From Butyrivibrio sp. (GTDB lineage: Bacteria > Bacillota > Clostridia > Lachnospirales > Lachnospiraceae): a stretch of 64,000 bases of DNA. Below, one piece after another: positions 36,352 to 43,975 of this stretch. The DNA lies in the NCBI GenBank assembly GCA_015056655.1, contig SVFV01000018.1, positions 1 to 64,000 of the forward strand. Direction: 5' to 3'. Made by a program: the position numbers and the translations under genes. Each line of letters starts with the position of its first letter. The stretch's first letter is position 1. The notes under the pieces were generated by a model. The model was given only the letters and a program-made list of their open reading frames with translations, made no database searches and was not told where the DNA came from.

Positions 36352-37967
36352 CAGTTCTCTCCAAAGTTTCCGCTTCTATACTGCGTGGGAGTAACTCCCT
36401 GTGTCTTTTTAAACAGATAAGAAAAATAATGAGGATCCTTATATCCAACCATAAGTCCTATTTCATTACTCTTTTTAGTGGTTGTACTAAGAAGTTCCTT
36501 GGCCTCATTCATTCTGTAATCTGTAAGATACTTAATAAAAGGAATGCCTGTCTGCTGCTTAAACACTGCGCTTAAATGATTTGGCGAGAAATTAACATGA
36601 GCAGCAAGGGTGTTAAGAGACAGTTCCTCTTCTGTATAGTGGTTTTCAATGTAGGTAATTACATCACTCACCACATCCCTGTAATGGCCCTTGGAATTCT
36701 CATCCCTGAGCTCGAGCGCCTTCCCCACAATTCTGACCATGTAGTCCTTGGTCTTATTCTCGTTTGCAAGGATATCCGGCGTAGGTGTTTCAAGCAGATC
36801 GCCAATATCCGCCTTCTCTATCAAAAGTTCGTTTTCAAGATAATCAGCAACGCAGAAATACACATCCATAGCCACGTACTGTCTGAGCATGGTGGACCTT
36901 ATAGCATTTTTTCCCATGCCATTTATGAATTCTTCCAGGAAAAACTCTGTCTCCGAAGCCTCTCCGCGCCTCATAAATTCCTTAATAAGACGTCTGTCTA
37001 TATGCTTGGGGTCAATCTCAGAAAGAATTACATCATCCCTTCCAGGCTGTAATACTTCCTCTGACCCTCTTAAGAATCCATTCTCATCAGTTAAATACAT
37101 GTGAGCAAAAGCTCTGCTTGCCCATCCAAATGAAGATGGTATTTCTGTAATACGGCTTACAGGCTGACCAATTCCTCCAAAATATCTAATATGTTTGTAA
37201 TTATCAAAAAGCTCTTTAAGGCTCTCGATGCATTCTTCAATTTTCTTATTTATGAAGTTGTCATCATCACCCTTAAATAAAAGAGCTATACCTTCCACAT
37301 TCAAATCAAAGCACAGTGCATCTACCTTATCAGCAATTCTGCTTATACCATCAGAAACCTCTACCACACTCTGAGAGTATTCATAGGTATCATGCTTTGT
37401 AGACCACACTTTTATAAGCATGGTATTAAAGCGGATTCCCGCAATGTCGATTGAAAGCTTTTTGGCGCTATCAATAAGATCTGAAAAATCCTTGCCACCT
37501 GTGACAAGGCTCCTGAAGAAGTCGAGCTTTTCTAAGTCTCTGCGCTCCTTCATTTCTTCCTCGTAGCGCTTTCTGGCCTCTCGCTCTTCTTTCTTCTCTT
37601 CAATCTTTGCAGAAAGAGAATCCACCTCTTTTAATAAATTTTCTCCACTAATGGGTTTGGATAGATAACAGGATACGCCGATCCTGATTGCCTCAGTGGC
37701 AAACTGGAAATCTTCGTATCCTGTCAGCAGAATTATTTCAATCCAAGGAAATTCTTCCTTGATCATTCGGCTTAGAGTAAGCCCATCCATGAAGGGCATC
37801 TTAATATCGGTTATGACAATGTCAGGCTGTAATTTCTGTATCATGGAGTAAGCAACTTCCCCATCACCGGCTTCTCCGCAGAAATCATAGCCATGACCTG
37901 CCCAATCGATATTATTTTTGATACCCTCTCTTACAACAAATTCGTCCTCAACAAGAAATACCTTCAT
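36351..37967 (-). CDS. YesN-like AraC-family response regulator
   Basis: Transcription factor, 538 residues. An N-terminal receiver domain (about 1-120) has FLVEDEFVVREG, the acceptor Asp in VITDIKMPFMDG and the Lys in YLSKPI. A middle region of about 250 residues without recognisable motifs is usual for YesN. The C-terminal AraC HTH pair (about 430-535) has LAAHVNFSPNHLSAVFKQQTG and IGLMVGYKDPHYFSYLFKK. It is partnered with the adjoining YesM-like kinase. It starts only 11 bp after the buk stop, so it may be transcribed with ptb-buk. Confidence 0.92.
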   Translation of the reverse strand: MKVFLVEDEFVVREGIKNNIDWAGHGYDFCGEAGDGEVAYSMIQKLQPDIVITDIKMPFMDGLTLSRMIKEEFPWIEIILLTGYEDFQFATEAIRIGVSCYLSKPISGENLLKEVDSLSAKIEEKKEEREARKRYEEEMKERRDLEKLDFFRSLVTGGKDFSDLIDSAKKLSIDIAGIRFNTMLIKVWSTKHDTYEYSQSVVEVSDGISRIADKVDALCFDLNVEGIALLFKGDDDNFINKKIEECIESLKELFDNYKHIRYFGGIGQPVSRITEIPSSFGWASRAFAHMYLTDENGFLRGSEEVLQPGRDDVILSEIDPKHIDRRLIKEFMRRGEASETEFFLEEFINGMGKNAIRSTMLRQYVAMDVYFCVADYLENELLIEKADIGDLLETPTPDILANENKTKDYMVRIVGKALELRDENSKGHYRDVVSDVITYIENHYTEEELSLNTLAAHVNFSPNHLSAVFKQQTGIPFIKYLTDYRMNEAKELLSTTTKKSNEIGLMVGYKDPHYFSYLFKKTQGVTPTQYRSGNFGEN

Positions 37968-37978
37968 AACCCCATTTT

Positions 37979-39046
37979 TCAGGCGTAAATCTTAGCCTGT
38001 TCTTCACCATTCATAACTCTGATAGCACCCTGTGCAAGTGCAAGAAGCTCATCCTCCCCAGGATAAACTGTTACAGGTGCGATAAATCCAACGCTCTCTG
38101 TGATAGCGTCTGTAATAACCTTACCATAAGCAATACCACCGGTTAAGATGATCTGGTCAACCTGTCCCTTAAGAACAGTTGCACATGCACCGATGTTCTT
38201 GCAAACCTGATAAATAAATGCAGAGCGTACAAGCTGAGCCTTCTCGTTGCCATCTTCGCACATCTGATTTACTTCTCTCATATCGTTGGTTCCAAGGTAA
38301 GCGTTAAGTCCGCCACCACCAACGATCTTTTTCTTCATCTCTTCGTATGTGTACTTACCTGAGAAGCACATATCAACAAGAGCAAGTGCAGGAACGCCGT
38401 TTGTTCTCTCAGGAGAGAATGCGCCGTCACCGTTAAGAGCTGCGAAAACGTCTACCATTTTGCCCTTCTTGTGAACACCTACTGATGTACCACCACCCAT
38501 GTGTACAACGATTACGTTGATGTCTTCATATTTCTTGCCATTCTCTTTTGCAAATCTTCTTGCAACAGCCTTCTGATTAAGAGGATGGTCGATAGATACA
38601 CGCTCGATCTCCGGAATACCTGAAATACGTGCAACGGGCTCCATCTCATCAACTACAACAGGATCAACGATGTATGACTTAGCGCCGATCTCGTCAGCGA
38701 TCTCTCTTGCAAGGATACCGCCAAGGTTAGATGCATGCTGGCCCTGAACACCCTTCTTAAGATCTTCAAGAAGAGCATCTGTGCACTCGTATGTACCACC
38801 CGGAATAGGCTTTAAGAGGCCGCCTCTTCCTACGATAACATCAAATGAGTTGAGCTCGATGTTCTCTGCCTTAAGGAAATCAAGGATAATGTTCTTTCTG
38901 AAATCCTTCTGGTCGATAATTGTAGCGTACTGATTGATTTCTTCAGTACTGTGTCTTAATGTCTCTTCCTTTAAAAGTGTCTCATCCTCGAAAATACCAA
39001 CCTTTGTGGAAGTTGAACCGGGATTAATGATAAGACTTTTAATCAT
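37979..39046 (-). CDS. buk: Butyrate kinase
   Basis: Converts butyryl phosphate and ADP to butyrate and ATP, the last step of the kinase route of butyrate fermentation. The 355-residue length and acetokinase-fold motifs fit: NPGSTSTKVGIFED at the N-terminus, VVHMGGGTSVGVHKKGK (phosphate and adenosine region) and ILTGGIAYGKVI near the end. An AGGAGG site precedes the ATG. It follows ptb by 15 bp. The same family includes branched-chain fatty acid kinase, but the ptb partner favours butyrate. Confidence 0.95.
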   Translation of the reverse strand: MIKSLIINPGSTSTKVGIFEDETLLKEETLRHSTEEINQYATIIDQKDFRKNIILDFLKAENIELNSFDVIVGRGGLLKPIPGGTYECTDALLEDLKKGVQGQHASNLGGILAREIADEIGAKSYIVDPVVVDEMEPVARISGIPEIERVSIDHPLNQKAVARRFAKENGKKYEDINVIVVHMGGGTSVGVHKKGKMVDVFAALNGDGAFSPERTNGVPALALVDMCFSGKYTYEEMKKKIVGGGGLNAYLGTNDMREVNQMCEDGNEKAQLVRSAFIYQVCKNIGACATVLKGQVDQIILTGGIAYGKVITDAITESVGFIAPVTVYPGEDELLALAQGAIRVMNGEEQAKIYA

Positions 39047-39061
39047 TTCTTGGCCTCCTTA

Positions 39062-39979
39062 TTATAAATTCTTCTCTTCAGCAACAACTGCTGCAAGTGC
39101 GATTGAATTAAGCTTAACCTCAACAGAATCTGAACGTGATGTAAGAATTACGGGTGCCTTTGTTCCTGTAAGGATGTTACCGTTCTTTACAGTTGCAAGA
39201 CGTACGATTGTCTTGTATGTAAGGTTACCTGCGTGAATGTCAGGGAAAAGGAGAATATCAGCATCGCCGACAATCTTACGATCCTTAGCGCCAGCCTTGT
39301 GCTCAGCAGCTGTAGGATCAATTGCAAGGTCCATTGAAAGAGGTCCGTCAACGATACAGTTCTTGATCTCACCAGCCTCATTAAGGCGTGTAAGCTCAGC
39401 AGCCTCAACAGTAACAGGCATCTTATCATTTACAACTTCAACTGCTGCAAGGGGAGCAACCTTAGGGCACTCAACGCCACATGCTCTTGCAACATTTACT
39501 GTGTACTCAATGATAACTTTCTTATCCTCAAGTGTAGGATAGGGCATGAATGCAACGTCTGTAAGGAAAAGAAGACGATCAAATCCAGGGATTTCAAATA
39601 CGCAAACGTGAGAAAGAGGTCTGCCTGTACGAAGTCCAACCTCTTTATTAAGAACTGACTTCAGGAAGGTCTTGGAATCAAGCTGTCCCTTCATGTAGAT
39701 ATCAGCCTTGCCATCATGTACAAGCTGAACTGCTGTTGTTGCAGCTTCTACTGTATCCTTAACATCAATGATCTCATACTGTGTAAGATCCATGTTCATG
39801 CCAGCAGCGATTTCCTCAATTTTATCCTTGTCACCTACGAGGATTGCATCGGCAATGCCACGCTCCTTTGCAAGTTTAACAGCCTCCAATACAGGCTCGT
39901 CCTGAGCACATGCTACAGCAAGCTTCTTAGTGCTGGCTGTTTTAAGCTTTGCAAGAATATCATCGAAACTCTTACTCAT
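39062..39979 (-). CDS. ptb: Phosphate butyryltransferase
   Basis: Exchanges CoA for phosphate on butyryl-CoA to make butyryl phosphate for butyrate kinase. The 305-residue protein is of the PTA/PTB family, with VACAQDEPVLEAVKLAKERG, the DAILVGDKDKI loop, MKGQLDSKTFLKSVL and a C-terminal DILLFPDIHAGN. A CAGGAGG site precedes the ATG. It heads the ptb-buk pair. A TATAAT lies on the minus strand at 40027-40022 but without a clear -35. Confidence 0.95.
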   Translation of the reverse strand: MSKSFDDILAKLKTASTKKLAVACAQDEPVLEAVKLAKERGIADAILVGDKDKIEEIAAGMNMDLTQYEIIDVKDTVEAATTAVQLVHDGKADIYMKGQLDSKTFLKSVLNKEVGLRTGRPLSHVCVFEIPGFDRLLFLTDVAFMPYPTLEDKKVIIEYTVNVARACGVECPKVAPLAAVEVVNDKMPVTVEAAELTRLNEAGEIKNCIVDGPLSMDLAIDPTAAEHKAGAKDRKIVGDADILLFPDIHAGNLTYKTIVRLATVKNGNILTGTKAPVILTSRSDSVEVKLNSIALAAVVAEEKNL

Positions 39980-40052
39980 CAGTATTACCTCCTGAAAATA
40001 TATAATAATTTAATAGTTTTCATTATAGAAATGAAAGTGCATAAAAAAAAGA

Positions 40053-40087
40053 AAGCGCACCGCTTAAACTATACCACGATGCGCCTT
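40053..40087 (-). terminator. Probable terminator of the thioesterase gene
   Basis: On the minus strand AAGGCGCA and TGCGCTT pair with one bulge around a 20-nt loop, followed by a T-rich tract with eight T in a row. It lies 23 bp past the thioesterase stop. Confidence 0.6.
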
Positions 40088-40109
40088 GTATTTCAATTTT
40101 ATTCCCCTT

Positions 40110-40619
40110 TTAAAAGCCTTCTCTTCTTCTCTGTGCACGAAGCTCAATTCTCTTTTCTGCTCCCTGCCATTCTGCCCTTTCAGCCTCAGTCTTAACATTG
40201 AGTCCGTAAGGAACAGTTGTAGGTCTACCCTCTTCATCAACACAGACCTCTGTGAGGTATGCTCTGTTGACTACGTGTCTCATTCCTGTACGAAGGTCCT
40301 CCACATAAGTGTCAACTCTGACCTCCATGGAAGTTCTGCCTACATGAGTGATTCTGCCCACAAGAACAACGATATCATTCATAAGAACTGACTGTTTGAA
40401 CTGCATATTGTCGATCGCTGCAGTAGTAACAGGAGTTCCTGCATGTCTTAAAGCAACAGTACCGGCCACCTGTTCTATCCATCTCATGAGCTCTCCACCA
40501 ATGAGCCTGTCATAGCCGTTTATATCATTATAATTTACAACCTTGGTCCATTCTGTAATGGAGTCCTCAACATTTTTACTTGCTATCTGGTGATCCACAT
40601 GAAATACTCTGTTATTCAT
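40110..40619 (-). CDS. Hotdog-fold acyl-CoA thioesterase
   Basis: Probably hydrolyses acyl-CoA to free acid and CoA. The 169-residue length matches the YciA/BACH group. It carries NDINGYDRLIGGELMRWIEQVAG, with the catalytic-region acidic residue on the long central helix, and the VGRITHVGRTSMEVRVDTYVED strand typical of hotdog hydrolases. A GGAGGG site precedes the ATG. It sits just upstream of ptb but is separated from it by a terminator. The chain-length preference is unknown. Confidence 0.85.
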   Translation of the reverse strand: MNNRVFHVDHQIASKNVEDSITEWTKVVNYNDINGYDRLIGGELMRWIEQVAGTVALRHAGTPVTTAAIDNMQFKQSVLMNDIVVLVGRITHVGRTSMEVRVDTYVEDLRTGMRHVVNRAYLTEVCVDEEGRPTTVPYGLNVKTEAERAEWQGAEKRIELRAQRRREGF

Positions 40620-40704
40620 TGTAAGCCCTCCAAAGTTTGATATTATAATTATAACTTTTTACGTAGCTCATTACAAACGAATAATAGTAGTATTTTTTAT
40701 GTAA

Positions 40705-42345
40705 TCAGCCTATTTCTGCCAGCTTCATTTTCTGCTTTGCAACATACATTCTTGCGTCCGCTCTCTTGAATACGGATTCAGCATTCTTATCAGTTTCGGG
40801 ATCGTATTTAACCATTCCCTTTGCTATATTTATCTTTTCCCATGCGTTATCTGTTGAGGTATTATGCTTCTCTGCCTCAGTATCAAAATCTCTCATGAGC
40901 TTATAGCAGTTATCGTAATCATCTCCCTGAAGGATAACTACAAATTCGTCACCGCCAACGCGGAATACCGGGCTTCCCTTGAAGATTCTGCAGGTAAGCT
41001 TACAAGCATTCTGAAGATAGATATTGCCTCTCTCATGTCCGTAGGTGTCATTGATCTTTTTCAGATTATTGGCATCTAAGACAACAAGGCCATATTCCTT
41101 CTCGCCTTCCTGATTATCAAGCTTGGTTGTAGCATCATCATAGGCTGTCTTATTCTTTACCCCTGTCAGAGCATCGTGATAAGCAAGTGAATTAAGACCA
41201 TCAATGTGATGCTTTAAGTGGTGAACCATTTTCTCCATTGCATGAGTCAGTTCACCTACCTCATCCTTAGTCTCTTTAGGGAAAGTAACCTCTAGATTTC
41301 CCTCATTTATCTGCCTTGCAACATTAGCAAGATCCTTAAGAGGTCCTGTCACCCTTCTTGATACCATTACTGTAAGGATCAGGAATGTCATGAGGATAAG
41401 TACCGTTGAAATAAGTGCCTGTCTTACAAGTCCGTTACTTGTAGCATTTATCTCACTAACAGGAGCTGTTATGATAAGGCGCATCTCATTTATAAGAGCT
41501 GTATAAACCATCTCCTTTTTAATGCCACCAATCTCGTAAGAAATAGGCTCTGTGCCATTACTTTCATCAGCAAATGAAGTATCCTTAGCAAATCCCATTT
41601 CATCTATTGTAGATCCGCTCTCAAAGCTCGGATTATACAAAACCGTTCCATCATCATCAATCAGGGCTCCGTATCCGGTTTCGTAAATTTTTACGTTCTT
41701 CACATCTTCTATGATCTCATTGAAATCGATGTCCATGCCTGCGACACCAACAAGAACATTGCCTTCATAGAGAGGGATTACATAAGAAATTATCTGACCT
41801 TCTCTCTTCTCGCTGTAATATGGATCTATCCATGTCGGCGCACCATTCCTTGTTGTCTCCAGCCACCATGTTGCGCTCTGATCTGCACTTGTTTCATCTA
41901 TACTGAGATCTGCAGGATTCTCCGGATAAAAAGCATTTTCTTCGCTGTTGTACTCATAGTACAGTCCAGAATCCGCAGGCATTATATCAGGATTGAATCT
42001 TACATAATAAGAGGTTGATCCTGGAACATTATTTGCAATATTGCCAAAAAGGTTTGCAAGCTGAACAGTATAGCTATCTCTATAGGCTTCATCGCCAGCC
42101 AGCTTCTCCACAGAAAAAAGCCTCTCAAGCGCATAGTCAGCGAGTATTTGCACCGCCTCTTCTGTGCTTAGAAGTCTGTTATTGATATTGGCTGCTCCCT
42201 TCTCACAGGTCAAATTCAATATGCGGGCAGAATCATATTCCCCCGCCTGACGTAAAGAGTATGCAGCAGTAACACCGACAGACATGGCAACCATCAGAAT
42301 TGCCACCGTTATCAGCGCTGTTATTTTTTCCTGTATTGATTTCAT
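40705..42345 (-). CDS. dCache-HAMP-GGDEF diguanylate cyclase
   Basis: Makes c-di-GMP. The 546-residue protein has a first helix (about 10-30), a large extracytoplasmic double-Cache domain (about 40-300, with DPYYSEKREGQIISYVIPL and GVAGMDIDFNEI), a second helix (about 305-330), a HAMP domain and a GGDEF domain (about 380-546). The signature GGDEF is at 464-468. No RxxD I-site is visible upstream of it. The ATG overlaps the stop of the preceding gene by one base (TAATG), so it is translationally coupled to that membrane protein. The ligand is unknown; dCache domains often bind amino acids or organic acids. Confidence 0.92.
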   Translation of the reverse strand: MKSIQEKITALITVAILMVAMSVGVTAAYSLRQAGEYDSARILNLTCEKGAANINNRLLSTEEAVQILADYALERLFSVEKLAGDEAYRDSYTVQLANLFGNIANNVPGSTSYYVRFNPDIMPADSGLYYEYNSEENAFYPENPADLSIDETSADQSATWWLETTRNGAPTWIDPYYSEKREGQIISYVIPLYEGNVLVGVAGMDIDFNEIIEDVKNVKIYETGYGALIDDDGTVLYNPSFESGSTIDEMGFAKDTSFADESNGTEPISYEIGGIKKEMVYTALINEMRLIITAPVSEINATSNGLVRQALISTVLILMTFLILTVMVSRRVTGPLKDLANVARQINEGNLEVTFPKETKDEVGELTHAMEKMVHHLKHHIDGLNSLAYHDALTGVKNKTAYDDATTKLDNQEGEKEYGLVVLDANNLKKINDTYGHERGNIYLQNACKLTCRIFKGSPVFRVGGDEFVVILQGDDYDNCYKLMRDFDTEAEKHNTSTDNAWEKINIAKGMVKYDPETDKNAESVFKRADARMYVAKQKMKLAEIG

Positions 42346-43010
42346 TAGCCCCTCATTTTCCTACTATCAGACACAAAAACAGCATACACAACAAACAAAA
42401 TCACCAGGAGGACGCTGTAAACGACAACCTCTAAAAGGCTGACATTTCCGTTTGAGTCCTTATAAGAGCCTGGCACTGCCCCCGCCTTTGCGGTTTGTTC
42501 ATCTTCTATATCTGTTACTTCATCACTATTTTTTGAAGTGCTTCTGGATTTATTTCCAGCTTCCACAGCTTCATTTTTATATTTTTCGCCTCTTTTTGCA
42601 CCCATGACAGATGAATCAGCATAGCTCACTCTCAGAGTTCCGGGGCGAAGTTCGACATTTTTAAAACACTCAGTTACATTTAGTCCGCTAGGATCAAAAA
42701 TTGCATAGTCAGTAACAATATTGTTGTTTTCGCTATTATCCTCCGGATTAGTAACGCTCCCCTCAGCAACCGCCTTATATGTATAGCCCTCTGGTAATCC
42801 CTGTGCAGTAACATCTATCTGCTCTGTAAGAGGCGTTCCATCATATATTTTTTCTGCACTGGGAGCCGTAAAGATTACATGATTATAAAAGACCTTGTGG
42901 TAGGAGGCATGAACTGTGATTCCTAGACCTCCCTCAAAGAGCAGAAGAACTAAGCATGTTAGCAATAACATGCGAACAAGCATAGTTGATCTGCTGTTTG
43001 AAGAATATTT
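42345..43010 (-). CDS. Membrane-anchored extracytoplasmic protein with a YDG/MBG-like domain
   Basis: A 221-residue exported protein from the chosen start. It has a signal peptide (MIKYSSNSRSTMLVRMLLL, then a hydrophobic core ending near VHAS), one domain opening with SAEKIYDGTPLTEQIDVTA, which resembles the YDG/MBG folds of surface adhesins, an acidic low-complexity linker and a C-terminal helix before RKMRG. The frame extends to 43067, but a minus-strand TATAAT at 43078-43073 would start transcription right there. The ATG at 43010 has AAGGGG and GGGGAG upstream and gives a normal signal peptide. It is coupled to the cyclase downstream. Function unknown. Confidence 0.72.
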   Translation of the reverse strand, partial: KYSSNSRSTMLVRMLLLTCLVLLLFEGGLGITVHASYHKVFYNHVIFTAPSAEKIYDGTPLTEQIDVTAQGLPEGYTYKAVAEGSVTNPEDNSENNNIVTDYAIFDPSGLNVTECFKNVELRPGTLRVSYADSSVMGAKRGEKYKNEAVEAGNKSRSTSKNSDEVTDIEDEQTAKAGAVPGSYKDSNGNVSLLEVVVYSVLLVILFVVYAVFVSDSRKMRG

Positions 43011-43072
43011 TATCATCTCCCCATCTCTTCCCCTTGAAAAATTCGTTTTCAAGATAGAAATCCACATGCATT

Positions 43073-43078
43073 ATTATA
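43073..43078 (-). promoter_or_regulatory. -10 element for the YDG protein/cyclase operon
   Basis: Perfect TATAAT on the minus strand, 63 bp before the preferred start at 43010. No clear -35 is seen at 17 nt. It argues against the longer reading frame that starts at 43067. Confidence 0.45.
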
Positions 43079-43180
43079 GACGTTTTCCACCTTCAAAAAA
43101 TTACTGAAAATGTAGCACTTATTACATATTTCGTACTTGACATTTGTAAAAAAAGTGTTCTCCATAAGTTTTAATAATCG

Positions 43181-43189
43181 TGCTATAAT
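43181..43189 (+). promoter_or_regulatory. Extended -10 promoter of the LytTR regulator
   Basis: TGCTATAAT (TGN-TATAAT) lies 38 bp before the preferred start codon. A TTGACA at 43137-43142 is too far away to act as its -35 and could belong to another promoter. Confidence 0.55.
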
Positions 43190-43227
43190 GAAGTCACTCT
43201 AAATATGTTATTCAAATGGGGATTTTA

Positions 43228-43941
43228 ATGAGCAATTCAGATTTTTTGAAAATAGCTGTATGCGATGATGAGTTGTCACAAAGAAGACAGCTTCAGTTTT
43301 TAATAGAAAAATTAATGCCCGAAGCACAGGTAGAGCTGTTTGAATCTGGCGAAACCTTTATTAGTCAGTTCAGACCAGGCATTTATGACCTTATCTTTAT
43401 GGATATCCTTATGCCAGGTATGGGCGGTGTTGATGCTACAAGTAAGATCAGAAGTGTAGATTCTTCTGTGCCGATAGCCTTTGCCACAGCCAGCCAGGAT
43501 CACGCAATGGATGGTTACAAAAACAGGGTTATCAGATATCTTATGAAGCCCTTTAATCCAACTGAGGTTGGAGAGGTTTTAGAGCTTGCTCTTCAGATGA
43601 AGGGTAATCAGGGCGGCGTTACTCTTCGTATCAACGGAAAGGACATGACCTTTGCTTACGAAAAGATATGCTATGCTGAACAGAACTCACATACCATTTT
43701 CCTTCACATGGCTAATGGCGCTGTACTTCAGCTTACTGGTAAGCTTGACGACGTCGAGGCTCAGACACCTGACGATTCCTTCATGCGCTGTCACAAGAGC
43801 TATCTTGTAAACCTTGCTCATGTAAAAACTATCGACAAGGATTTACAGATATTTGTTATGAAGGATGGGGATTCCGTTCACATAAGACGTGAAAGCCTGC
43901 GTGAGGCTTCCAGAATGTTAACCGAATATGCATTAAAGTAA
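43228..43941 (+). CDS. LytTR-family response regulator
   Basis: DNA-binding regulator, 237 residues from the chosen start. The receiver domain (about 6-120) has VCDDELSQ, the acceptor Asp in FMDILMPGMGG and Lys in RYLMKPF. The LytTR domain (about 135-235) has MTFAYEKICYAEQNSHTIF and RCHKSYLVNLAHV. The frame opens at 43216, but the ATG at 43228 has GGGGA at a good distance while the first ATG has none. No LytS-type kinase adjoins it. It is divergent from the YDG/cyclase operon and convergent with the phosphorelay cluster, so either may be its target or input. Confidence 0.9.
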   Translation: MSNSDFLKIAVCDDELSQRRQLQFLIEKLMPEAQVELFESGETFISQFRPGIYDLIFMDILMPGMGGVDATSKIRSVDSSVPIAFATASQDHAMDGYKNRVIRYLMKPFNPTEVGEVLELALQMKGNQGGVTLRINGKDMTFAYEKICYAEQNSHTIFLHMANGAVLQLTGKLDDVEAQTPDDSFMRCHKSYLVNLAHVKTIDKDLQIFVMKDGDSVHIRRESLREASRMLTEYALK

Positions 43942-43946
43942 AGCTA

Positions 43947-43975
43947 AAGGCCAAAGGGTTAAACCCTCTGGCCTT
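43947..43975. terminator. Bidirectional terminator between the LytTR and HD-GYP genes
   Basis: AAGGCCA/TGGCCTT encloses an inner AGGGTT/AACCCT stem. The TAA stop of the HD-GYP gene (43961-43959) lies inside the hairpin. The plus side continues CATTTAT. Confidence 0.65.

Noticed and set aside
36576-37052. A 158-codon plus-strand frame opposite the YesN-like regulator
   Set aside because: Antisense shadow of a well supported coding region; no family resemblance.
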